DNA of 64,000 bases from Fuerstiella sp. (GTDB lineage: Bacteria > Planctomycetota > Planctomycetia > Planctomycetales > Planctomycetaceae), in the NCBI GenBank assembly GCA_029245955.1, contig JAQWOH010000077.1, positions 51,549 to 115,548 on the forward strand. The letters are read 5' to 3'. The notes beneath the pieces are model-generated. The model was not told where the DNA came from. It did no database searches and saw only the letters and a list, made by a program, of their open reading frames with translations. A program made the position numbers and the translations under genes. Below are positions 9,754-17,674 of this stretch, one piece after another (the stretch's first letter is position 1; every line of letters begins with the position of its first letter).

Positions 9754-11091
9754 CTACTCCGTTTCTTCCGGCTTCTTCAGCTGGCTGGCAAGGTAATCAA
9801 CAGCGGCCACCAACTGAGTATCGCTGAAGACTTCCTCTGCTTCGCCGCTGTTATCTGTGGCGACATCTGCTGCAGGCCGAAGCACATCTCTTTTTCTTCG
9901 ATAGCGTTGCCATTCCGTCTGTTGTTGACGGTTGTACTTGATCAGGTAGCCCTCGTTCGGAGTCACTCCCCATTCGTCGTCAGCGTTCATATCCGGGAAA
10001 CGATGGATATTGACGCCACTGGGTCTGTGATAACTGGCAGTGGTGAGCTTCAGAGCGCTCTCGCCTTCCTCCATGCGGATGATGTTCTGCACGCTGCCTT
10101 TGCCCCAGGTTCGCTCACCGATAATTACGGCCCGCTTGTTGTCCTGCAGACAGGCACTCAGTACTTCGCTGGCTGACGCGCTGAATCCGTTGACGAGTAC
10201 AGCCATCGGGATCTTCTCATACGTGTCACGCTTTTTTGCATCCCAGGACCGCTCAGCAACGTTACGACCACGAACACTGACAATATTGCCGTCATCAAGG
10301 AACATATCGGCAATTTCAATTGCAGCTTCCAGTAACCCTCCTGGGTTGTACCGCAGGTCTATCACCAGACCCTGTACGTCTCGTTCGAAGACATTATCCA
10401 GGGCCGCTTTCACTTCCTCAGCCGTATATCGGCTAAAGTGAGAAAGACGAATGTAGCCGATTTTTTTTTCGTCGTCGTACATGAAGTCCCACTCATCCTT
10501 GTCGCTGTAACGGTCACCAAGGACGGTTGGTGCTTTGATCACCTGCCGAACGAGTCGTATTTCCTTCGGCTCCGAATCTTCGCCCGGGTGCACGACCTTG
10601 ATTACGACGGGCCGGCCGACCGGTCCCTGTAGTTTCTTGACCGCGTCTGACAGAGATAGGTTTTCCGTTGATTCGCCTTCCACTTCCACAATGAGATCGC
10701 CTGCTCGCACACCTGCTCGGTACGCCGGGGTTCCGGGCAGCGGACTGACAACAATCAGTCGTCCCGGGCCTGGAGAGTTGACGGTAATTCCGATTCCGCC
10801 AAACTCCTGTTCCACAATCTGAGTGAATCGACGCACATCCGGAGGTGGAATAAAGCTTGAGTACTGATCCAGATGACGTAGCATCCCCTGAATGGCAGCT
10901 TCCATCAGCTCTCGTCGGTCCACGTCCCGTACATAGTTCGAGTCTATCTGCTGGAATGTTTCCGCGAACAGCTCAAGGAGCTCATAACGTTCACGTTCGT
11001 TGCCACCTTCGTCCTCGGCGACGGAGGATGCGAAAGTGACCAGGCAGTTGGCAGCCAGGCAGCACACAAGACACAGTGAAGTCAATCTCAT
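9754..11091 (-). CDS. S41 family C-terminal processing peptidase
   Basis: 445 residues from the ATG at 11091, chosen because GGAG lies seven bases upstream and a signal peptide (MRLTSLCLVCCLAANCLVTFASS) follows at once; the frame is open to 11190. Domains: N-terminal helical part, PDZ domain (EFGGIGITVNSPGPGRLIVVSPLPGTPAYRAGVRAGD split over residues ~90-160), then the S41 catalytic core with the nucleophile region GFSASASEVLSACL and the catalytic lysine in IIGERTWGKGSVQ. Exported Ser/Lys protease of the CtpA/Prc type, which trims or degrades envelope proteins. Its 5' end faces the divergent aminotransferase gene. Confidence 0.93.
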   Translation of the reverse strand: MRLTSLCLVCCLAANCLVTFASSVAEDEGGNERERYELLELFAETFQQIDSNYVRDVDRRELMEAAIQGMLRHLDQYSSFIPPPDVRRFTQIVEQEFGGIGITVNSPGPGRLIVVSPLPGTPAYRAGVRAGDLIVEVEGESTENLSLSDAVKKLQGPVGRPVVIKVVHPGEDSEPKEIRLVRQVIKAPTVLGDRYSDKDEWDFMYDDEKKIGYIRLSHFSRYTAEEVKAALDNVFERDVQGLVIDLRYNPGGLLEAAIEIADMFLDDGNIVSVRGRNVAERSWDAKKRDTYEKIPMAVLVNGFSASASEVLSACLQDNKRAVIIGERTWGKGSVQNIIRMEEGESALKLTTASYHRPSGVNIHRFPDMNADDEWGVTPNEGYLIKYNRQQQTEWQRYRRKRDVLRPAADVATDNSGEAEEVFSDTQLVAAVDYLASQLKKPEETE

Positions 11092-11235
11092 AACAAACTC
11101 CGGAAATAATGCTGATGCGTATACCAGATACGATATCGGAAAACAGTCGTCTCGGTCGAGGGCTGCTGAACCACCTTCTTTCAGAATCATGCGGTGAGGT
11201 CCCTGTTGACCGTCACCCGGCAGGAAACAATCAGA

Positions 11236-12162
11236 ATGGATGAGTCACAGGCATGGATAAACGGTCGCGAGACACCGTTTTCGCAGCTCGCGCTGCCGGT
11301 CTGGGATCTTGGAGTCGTTGCCGGCGCCAGTGTCACGGAGATGGCCCGGACATTTTGCCATGAGCCGTTTCAACTGTCGTTGCACCTGCAGCGTCTGGAG
11401 GCATCATGCGTCGAACTCGGATTCGAGATGCCTTTTCGCATCCCTGATCTTGCAGATGTCGCAGAACGCCTGGTTCTGAAGAATATCGGATTGATCGACG
11501 AGAACGACGACCTTGGAATCGTCGCATTTGTCACCGCCGGAGCGAATCCGACCTATCTGGGCACTGAGAATCTGCCTGGGGGGACGACCGTCGTGCATAC
11601 ATATCGACTTCCCCTTGAACTCTGGCGTTCCGCCGCTGAAGACGGAGTCCGCCTGACGATACCAAAACGGAAACAGATTCCGGAATTCAGTCTGCCCGTG
11701 AACCATAAGACAAGAAACCGGTTGCACTGGTGGCTGGCTGACAGAGAAGCTGACGCTGAGGAATCCGGCAGTCGAGCACTGCTGCTTGACTCAGACGGTT
11801 TGATCACGGAGACAAGTACTGCTTGTTTTTTTGCCGTAATCGAAGGAGCACTGGTGACGCCGCACAGTCAGGTTCTGGACAGCCTGAGTCGTCGGATGGT
11901 CCGGAATGCTGCTGCAGAGTGTGGACTGAAATTCGAACAACGTGGCATCCCTGCTGAAGAAGTACCCATGATGGAAGAAGCATTTCTGTCCTCAACCCCA
12001 TCGGGACTTCTCCGCGTCCGCTCTATTGACCGACGTGTCATTGGCAGTGTAGGCAGCCGAACGGTGATGCCGGAGCTTCTGGCATACTGGGAAAAAGTAA
12101 CCGGATTGAATCCTCTGCATCAGATCCTGACGCGTGAGACCCCGCCAGCTGATGCGGGCTGA
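11236..12162 (+). CDS. PLP-dependent class IV aminotransferase
   Basis: 308 residues from the ATG at 11236, which is preceded by AGGAAA; an upstream in-frame ATG exists at 11194. Fold type IV aminotransferase pattern: WINGRETPFSQLALPVWDLGV at the start, FQLSLHLQRLEASCVELG, the PLP-lysine region PVNHKTRNRLHWWLA, and the cofactor-phosphate-binding stretch LLLDSDGLITETSTACFFAV, followed by LDSLSRRMV. The family includes branched-chain amino acid aminotransferase, D-alanine aminotransferase and 4-amino-4-deoxychorismate lyase; the residues that separate these are not decisive by eye, so no gene symbol is given. It stands alone, divergent from ctp. Confidence 0.88.
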   Translation: MDESQAWINGRETPFSQLALPVWDLGVVAGASVTEMARTFCHEPFQLSLHLQRLEASCVELGFEMPFRIPDLADVAERLVLKNIGLIDENDDLGIVAFVTAGANPTYLGTENLPGGTTVVHTYRLPLELWRSAAEDGVRLTIPKRKQIPEFSLPVNHKTRNRLHWWLADREADAEESGSRALLLDSDGLITETSTACFFAVIEGALVTPHSQVLDSLSRRMVRNAAAECGLKFEQRGIPAEEVPMMEEAFLSSTPSGLLRVRSIDRRVIGSVGSRTVMPELLAYWEKVTGLNPLHQILTRETPPADAG

Positions 12163-12262
12163 CGGCTGATTTCAGTGGCCCGCTTCGTTTGACCGCGAAC
12201 AGGTCTCATCGCTGAGATCACCGGGTGTTTTCATCTGCATGCATTATTACGGCACCTGACGT

Positions 12263-14626
12263 TTACCTTTCGCGCAGATGTTTATCAAAGAAATCAATGA
12301 CTGTGGCTCTGAGATCCTGTTGTGCGGGTTGCAGGTGAAAACTGTGAGGAGCATCTTTAATGACCTGCAGTTCCGTTTCCACGCCCGATTGTCGTAAGTG
12401 TTCGAATAGAATTTTCGACTGTTGAACCGACACCAGTGCATCTTTGGTTCCGTGCAGAATGAGTGCGGGCGGATCGTCTGATGAAACATAGTTCACCGGC
12501 GACGCATTTCTGCAGAGTTCCTGCCGGGCTGCGTTCATCAGGCCGAAGGTGCCGCGGCTCCTGGCATGTTGCAGAACGTCGTGTACGCCGTACATCGGCA
12601 CGACGGCCTGAATCCGACATGACGTATCTGCGTACGGGCCTGCCGGATCAAGTCCATCGCTCGGATTCGTGGTGGCCAGCATGGCGACCAGATGGCCACC
12701 GGCGGAACCACCAATGGCGCCGATCTTAGCCGGGGCAATGCGATATTCAGCAGCGTGTCTGCGCAGAAACCGTACAGCTGTCTTGCAGTCATGCAGGTTC
12801 TGAGGCCACACCTGCTCAAGACGGGTGTCAAGTCGGTCGTTCTTGTCAGCCAGAACATAATTGATGCTCGCGCAGACAAAACCGGCGGCTGCCAGAGTAC
12901 CGCCGATGTTCTTTTCTCGTTCCGCAGCCTTGTCTCCGCCATGCCAGCCGCCACCGTGAATAATCACGACAGCCGGCCGGGCAATGACATAATCTTCGTC
13001 CGGAAGGTACAGGTCCATTTTTTCCTGACGGTCTTTGCCCAGAAATCTGATGTTTCGTACAACGCGAACCTTTCGTTCGGCCGATTCGACGCGCACGTGG
13101 ATGTGTCCCGTGGCTTTCAGGCCGAATTGATTTGTTCGTTCGACACGAACGATGTAGTCACCGGATTCACGAAACCGATGAGTCGCAACGGCATATCCGT
13201 CGGGGCTCAGCTTTACCCTGTTCCCATCCGATTTCACGGATACGTTGGGGCTGCCGTCGCCAAAATTCCAGAGTTCTCTGCCGGCAGTGGTTCGGAATGA
13301 ACGCACTGTAAAACGAACGGGGTCGTTTGGCCGAATATCGAATGTTGGTGCGTATGTGGGGTGAATTGTGGGCGGCAGCCTGTCGGTCCGTTCATCATCA
13401 TCAACAACCTGAACGATGGCGAAGTCGTAAGCCGCGTTGCCGCTCTCGTCGGTGACTTTAACGACTTCGCTGTACATTCCTGCCACGTCGTACTTCCTGG
13501 TGAGCTGGGGCTCATTTGACGTCTTTCCATCATGCAGCGACCACCTGTAGGCCAGCGGGTTACCTGATGAGTTCCACGACTTGGAAGCGTTCAGAGTCAC
13601 TGACTCGCCGGTTCTGATGAAATGGTGCGGTCGGGCAACGGCGATGGTCGACGGTTGATATTGCTCAAGATAAGCCTGCCATAAAAACGCATAGCCGGCC
13701 TGTGTGCCCCATTCGCCCGATGGTTGTCGTGCTTTGATTTCAAAATGAAGATGTGACCAGCCACCGCTGCCGCCTTCTTTGCCCAGGAGGCCGATTCGGT
13801 CTCGCATGGAAACAATTCGTCCCACCCTGATCCGCTCGTCGATTTCCTTCAGGTGACTGTATCGATAGTACCAGCCTCGCGAATCCAGAATGTAGACGAC
13901 GTCATAGCGAGGTCGAACCGGCGTGTTGTCCCTGTGTTCCGGAAGCACATCCAGTCCGGCCGAAACGACAAGACCATCTGTGGATGCGATAACCTCAGCG
14001 TGACCCTCGGTACCTCCAATATCCAGCCCGCTGTGGTAGTAGATGTTTTTCCGTTCAGGGCTTTCACCACCGTCAACATAGGTTGGTACATTTGCCATCT
14101 GTGTATGCGTTGCAAACCATCGCTGTCTGACGGGATAGGCGAACGAATTCGGTCGAATCCACGGCGAACCCGCAGGCCACAGCCGTAAGCGTGCATCTTT
14201 CTGCAAACCCCACGAGGATGCTGTTCCGTTCGCGTTGTATCCGCGAGTGATCGAACAATCGATCTGGACCTTGCCGGTGACTGTTGGAAGGTTGTAGGTG
14301 GCGGATACAAGTTGATGTGTGCGACCATCAACTTCTACGGTCACCTCGGCACGTCGTACCGCACCCCTCAACGAATCTCGATGTTCGTCAATACTGACCA
14401 GCTTGACGATGGACTGTGTGCCATCGGACATCCGCACTGACTGCGTTTCACCAATTGACAGGTCAATGACTCGAAGAAGTGGTTTGTTCTGAGCTTCCGG
14501 TCGGTTCGATTTGTTCTCTGCCGGACACGTACTCCCCATCAGTACCAATATCGCAAGTGCGATGACTGCTGCTGTTCGTTTGTGCGATGTGGTCAGCCAC
14601 GACGTTCTACCATGTGAATGCAGCAT
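12263..14626 (-). CDS. Secreted M23 metallopeptidase-PKD-alpha/beta hydrolase fusion
   Basis: 787 residues from the ATG at 14626 (the frame continues to 14683). An N-terminal membrane/signal segment (AAVIALAILVLMGSTCPA) is followed by a beta region, then a LytM/M23 peptidase with HSGLDIGG near residue 198 and the HLHFEI zinc motif near 291, so the metal ligands look intact. One or two PKD-like beta-sandwich domains lie around 315-530. The C-terminal ~260 residues are an alpha/beta hydrolase of the esterase/BD-FAE type: GGGWHGGDKAA oxyanion region, nucleophile elbow GGSAGGHL near 638, an Asp in HGTKDALV and the His in APHSFHL. A peptidoglycan-type hydrolase joined to an esterase in one secreted chain is unusual. 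Confidence 0.88.
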   Translation of the reverse strand: MLHSHGRTSWLTTSHKRTAAVIALAILVLMGSTCPAENKSNRPEAQNKPLLRVIDLSIGETQSVRMSDGTQSIVKLVSIDEHRDSLRGAVRRAEVTVEVDGRTHQLVSATYNLPTVTGKVQIDCSITRGYNANGTASSWGLQKDARLRLWPAGSPWIRPNSFAYPVRQRWFATHTQMANVPTYVDGGESPERKNIYYHSGLDIGGTEGHAEVIASTDGLVVSAGLDVLPEHRDNTPVRPRYDVVYILDSRGWYYRYSHLKEIDERIRVGRIVSMRDRIGLLGKEGGSGGWSHLHFEIKARQPSGEWGTQAGYAFLWQAYLEQYQPSTIAVARPHHFIRTGESVTLNASKSWNSSGNPLAYRWSLHDGKTSNEPQLTRKYDVAGMYSEVVKVTDESGNAAYDFAIVQVVDDDERTDRLPPTIHPTYAPTFDIRPNDPVRFTVRSFRTTAGRELWNFGDGSPNVSVKSDGNRVKLSPDGYAVATHRFRESGDYIVRVERTNQFGLKATGHIHVRVESAERKVRVVRNIRFLGKDRQEKMDLYLPDEDYVIARPAVVIIHGGGWHGGDKAAEREKNIGGTLAAAGFVCASINYVLADKNDRLDTRLEQVWPQNLHDCKTAVRFLRRHAAEYRIAPAKIGAIGGSAGGHLVAMLATTNPSDGLDPAGPYADTSCRIQAVVPMYGVHDVLQHARSRGTFGLMNAARQELCRNASPVNYVSSDDPPALILHGTKDALVSVQQSKILFEHLRQSGVETELQVIKDAPHSFHLQPAQQDLRATVIDFFDKHLRER

Positions 14627-15074
14627 TACCCTGTGCTTCGCTGTGTATGAGTACGAAGGACTGTATTTGCATGTGCCGAACATCTTTACAGATCTGCCCG
14701 GACTGTGCTCAAATTCTGATCTCGACAGAATACAGAATACAAGTTCACGAGGCCGGGCAGACTACGTTCGTTCAGGCACGTGTGTCAACTGTCGCTCGAC
14801 ATGTCGTAAGATCCACAGTCGGCGGTCACCACAGCGTTTTCCAGTGCATATGTTTCACGTTTCCGGGTATCGCGACACTACAGCAGTTTGCGGTCTGTCA
14901 TCCAGGCGAAGATGGTGTCGTCATGCGATAAGTGAACGTAGTCCGGCACGTACTCGGACACTGGTCAGGGAAATCGCGGCTGGACGCCGTTTTTTCGATT
15001 CTTCATTGCTGAACCCGACCCACACTGTCAACATGGCCTCACGTCAGGGCGCGATTATTCTGAGTCACAGCGAC
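14627..15074. other. Intergenic region without a recognised gene
   Basis: About 450 bases upstream of the M23 fusion gene and downstream of the TPR gene, both on the minus strand. Weak open frames on the plus strand have no family resemblance and no ribosome binding site. It presumably contains the promoter of the M23 gene. I see no RNA structure or repeat that stands out. Confidence 0.45.
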
Positions 15075-16451
15075 TTAGTTTTCATCGTCTTTCGGAGACT
15101 CAGGTTGCGCGTCCTGTGATGCGGTCTCGTTCTTTGTTTCGTCATTGTTTTTTTCTTCGGCAGGCGTCGTCTGCGGAGGAACGTTATCCTCCACCTGGAC
15201 AAGCGGGGCCATCATCTGGAGGTGCTCCAGCATCAGCTGCTGAGCCTCATTGGTCCGTTCCGGGTCGATGTTGGCTCCGGTCAGAAACCACCGACGTGCA
15301 TCCGAATAACGACCGATTTTCGCATACAAAGTTGCGACTTCAAACCGTGCATCCACGTTGTCAATGTTGTTGCCGGCCCTGGCCAGTGCCTCCAGCAGCT
15401 GTTCTTGCAGCTGTTCGAGCTGTCGCATATTCTGCTCAGCCACGTCAGCCTTTCGAGTCTCGCCTGTCGCCTTATAGACGGTCGTCGCAATCTCATAAAA
15501 TTCGACGTCCCGGGGCATTTGCGCGAGACCTTCGGGCAGATACTTTTTAACAGCTGCCATATCTCCGTCGCTCAGGGAGATCTCCAGCCGGAGCTTTGAC
15601 ATTTCCGGCTGGCTGGTGAATTCGTCAGGGGGCGCTCCGGACACTATTGTTCGGGCACCCTCCAGGTCTCCGGCTTCGAAGAGCAGTCGTGCCTTGAGCG
15701 AGTTCTCACTTAACAGGTTCATGTTCTGCTTCGTGAATTCAGCCAACTTTTCCGTGTTGCCTAATTTAAGCAGACAGATGGCATACTGGCCGATGGCGTC
15801 AGGACTGGCGGCCGCCACGTCTCCCGGTGTGGCGAGAGTTCCTGAATAGTCTTCAACGGCCTCCGCAAACCGAAACAGACTCGCCCGCAACTGACCTCTC
15901 ATACGATGTGCTTCGATGTGCACGTCGCCGACGGCGATGATCTCCGTCAGCGTCGATTCTGCCAGTGTCAATGCACCAACTACCTGGTAGAGGCGAGCCA
16001 GCAGCAGTCGCGACTGATCTGCGGTCTCGGGAGCAGCACTGATAGCTTCTTCAAATCGGTCAATCGCCTCGCGGAAGTTTCCCATGCGAGTCAGTGACTC
16101 GCCTATTTTCTGCAATGCCAGCGGCTTCAGTTCTGCATTTGTTCGGACCTGTTCGAAGAATTCAATGGCCTTCGGGTCACGTGATTCCTGAGCAGCCTGA
16201 ATGCCCTTAAGCAGCGTGACGTGGTCGGCGTACTCGGGGTACTGCTTCAATTGACCGAGTGAACGCTGAAAGTTCTCTTTGCTTCCGCCATTCAGTTGCT
16301 GCAGCGCTTCCTCGTACGTCAGTGCCGGATCTTCCGGAACCACACTGACGATCAATCCTGTAACCACCGCAACAGAGGCTACAAGCAGCATGCCCCACAG
16401 CCACAGCGGTAGCCCCCCCTTGACTCTCGGTACAGGTAGATTCTGACTCAT
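15075..16451 (-). CDS. Membrane-anchored TPR-repeat protein
   Basis: 458 residues. A short cytoplasmic N-terminus is followed by one membrane helix (PLWLWGMLLVASVAVVTGLIV, about residues 16-36). The rest is a helical solenoid of tetratricopeptide repeats, for example FREAIDRFEEAISAAPETADQ and RFEVATLYAKIGRYSDARRWFLTGANIDPE, followed by a low-complexity acidic tail rich in Glu, Asp and Asn. TPR arrays mediate protein-protein contacts; with this topology the solenoid would lie on the far side of the membrane. The partner is unknown. It lies 210 bp downstream of the SelW-like gene on the same strand. Confidence 0.85.
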   Translation of the reverse strand: MSQNLPVPRVKGGLPLWLWGMLLVASVAVVTGLIVSVVPEDPALTYEEALQQLNGGSKENFQRSLGQLKQYPEYADHVTLLKGIQAAQESRDPKAIEFFEQVRTNAELKPLALQKIGESLTRMGNFREAIDRFEEAISAAPETADQSRLLLARLYQVVGALTLAESTLTEIIAVGDVHIEAHRMRGQLRASLFRFAEAVEDYSGTLATPGDVAAASPDAIGQYAICLLKLGNTEKLAEFTKQNMNLLSENSLKARLLFEAGDLEGARTIVSGAPPDEFTSQPEMSKLRLEISLSDGDMAAVKKYLPEGLAQMPRDVEFYEIATTVYKATGETRKADVAEQNMRQLEQLQEQLLEALARAGNNIDNVDARFEVATLYAKIGRYSDARRWFLTGANIDPERTNEAQQLMLEHLQMMAPLVQVEDNVPPQTTPAEEKNNDETKNETASQDAQPESPKDDEN

Positions 16452-16661
16452 CGGTATGGACCCTTGGCGACAGTAATATGTCGCAAGACTATATTATGTA
16501 ATGACTTATGTGTTTCAACGCAGCCGCCGAAGCGCGCACTTCCACCGCTGTGGACCTTTCTACGCACATTTGTCACATAGCATTTGCCAAATTTCAGCGG
16601 CGAGCGGGGAATAGGCGGGATGGGCCCCGTGGTCGCAGTGTCAATCTTCGCGAATTCTGTG

Positions 16662-16880
16662 TCAGGTTCTCAGTTGTTCCAGAATCTCTTCGTGTGATGG
16701 AAACCTGAGAGTCTGGTGCTTGCTGTAAATCAGTTTGCCGTCCAGCTCAACATCAAAGATGCCGCCCTTGCTTTCGACAAGATCAACGTCCAGTTGTGTT
16801 TCCTGTCTGATTGCGGCCGCCAAACTGGTGGCCTGGGGGGTGTAATTTCACATGACACAATACGTGATCCGCACCTTCAT
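16662..16880 (-). CDS. SelW-like (Rdx family) selenoprotein with in-frame UGA at the CxxU motif
   Basis: This 72-residue gene is interrupted by a single in-frame TGA (16848-16850) at codon 11, so a normal ORF search misses it. Read through as selenocysteine (U) the product begins MKVRITYCVMUNYTPQ and continues with LAAAIRQETQLDVDLVE, SKGGIFDVELDGKLIYSK and FPSHEEILEQLRT. This is the compact thioredoxin-like SelT/SelW/SelH (Rdx) fold: beta strand, CxxU redox motif, helix, then GG-x-F-x-V and the LIYSK strand. U falls exactly where the second redox cysteine of CxxC sits in homologues. GGAGAG is placed five bases before the ATG at 16880. A stem-loop suited to a bacterial SECIS follows the UGA. 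Role: probably thiol redox protein; substrate unknown. Alternative: a nonsense-mutated SelW pseudogene, but the conserved frame on both sides argues against that. Confidence 0.82.
16815..16833 (-). promoter_or_regulatory. Candidate bacterial SECIS stem-loop
   Basis: On the minus strand, 14 bases after the UGA, the arms GGCCACCA and TGGCGGCC pair over eight positions (seven Watson-Crick pairs and one A-C mismatch) and enclose a GTT loop. The loop starts 22 bases after the UGA, inside the 16-37 base spacing known for bacterial SECIS elements, and its first base is G, as SelB recognition requires. The structure lies within the coding sequence, as in other bacteria. Pairing was checked by hand, not folded by program. 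Confidence 0.65.
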
Positions 16881-17045
16881 CAATTCTCTCCTTCCAGCAG
16901 AACTCAGAACTTAAAGCAGATGGTTATCCCACGTTTTGATACTTGCTACAACGGACTGCATTCCGTGGAAACCATAGCATCGTTTTAATGGAACCGACAG
17001 CTAGCACGTCAACTACATCGGACCCCGAATGGCATGCTTTGAAAC

Positions 17046-17495
17046 TTAGATTGCGTATTCGTGGCAATGCCCGCGAACAAGAATCTCACACATGATCCCC
17101 GGTTCCCGAGCCTTCCTTGAGCGGCCCTTCAGTTCTACGTCGAATCCGGACATGCACACCACCTTACCGCAATCAACGCACATAAAGTGCGGGTGCCCTG
17201 ACGCTCCGTCATTTTTCAGCGGCAGCAACTCAAATCTGCGGACCGCATCGCCCAGATCCAGACGAACCACAACGCCAGACTCGTTAAGCTCCGTCAGTGA
17301 ACGATAAATTGTTGACTTGTCGAAGCCGTATTCGCAGAGGGAATCGACAAATCCTGCGGGAGTCATTGGTGACTCCGCAGCGTCAAGTGACTGAATCACG
17401 GCAATCCGCGCCGTTGTACAGCGCATACCAACGCCGCGCAAAACGGACTTTGCAGCTTCCAGTGTCAGTCGTCGCGGCTTGCTGCCCTTGGTCAT
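17046..17495 (-). CDS. Fur-family metal-responsive repressor, probably Zur-like
   Basis: 149 residues from the ATG at 17495, which has GGAG about eight bases upstream; the frame is open to 17633 but that would run through the operator palindrome. The N-terminal winged helix carries the DNA-reading helix GFDKSTIYRSLTELNESGVV. The C-terminal dimerisation domain has the metal-site pattern GHPHFMCVDCGKVVCM, with a CxxC structural zinc site, and ends RGHCHEYAI. Divergent to a ZIP transporter with a perfect palindrome between them, which makes zinc sensing (Zur) more likely than iron or peroxide sensing. Metal specificity is inferred from context only. Confidence 0.88.
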   Translation of the reverse strand: MTKGSKPRRLTLEAAKSVLRGVGMRCTTARIAVIQSLDAAESPMTPAGFVDSLCEYGFDKSTIYRSLTELNESGVVVRLDLGDAVRRFELLPLKNDGASGHPHFMCVDCGKVVCMSGFDVELKGRSRKAREPGIMCEILVRGHCHEYAI

Positions 17496-17544
17496 CGCGT
17501 GAACTCCAGTCAGCCTGTTGCGGTGACAGGAGTGTTTCAAATTT

Positions 17545-17575
17545 TTCTTGTTTGCAACTAAGTTGCAAACAAGAA
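17545..17575. promoter_or_regulatory. Perfect 31-bp palindrome, probable Fur/Zur-family operator
   Basis: The arms TTCTTGTTTGCAACT and AGTTGCAAACAAGAA are exact reverse complements around a single central A. The site lies between the divergent starts of the Fur-family repressor (17495) and the ZIP transporter (17675), 50 and 100 bases from them. Fur-family dimers bind AT-rich palindromes with an odd-length centre of this size. It may repress both genes when metal is plentiful. Confidence 0.72.
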
Positions 17576-17674
17576 TGCGTCGCGGCTCGAAATTCGAATT
17601 TATCCGCTCTACTTTACTGTCGCAGTGTTTCACCAGGCCTCGGTGTCACCCCTCCATGCGAATTCAACGCGTCA

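Noticed and set aside
16508..16988. Two short plus-strand frames over the SelW-like gene
   Set aside because: They are the reverse strand of a recognisable Rdx-family gene and have no similarity of their own.
17297..17674. N-terminal extension of the ZIP transporter frame
   Set aside because: It would cross the operator palindrome and the repressor gene, and is Arg/Cys-rich without membrane or signal character.
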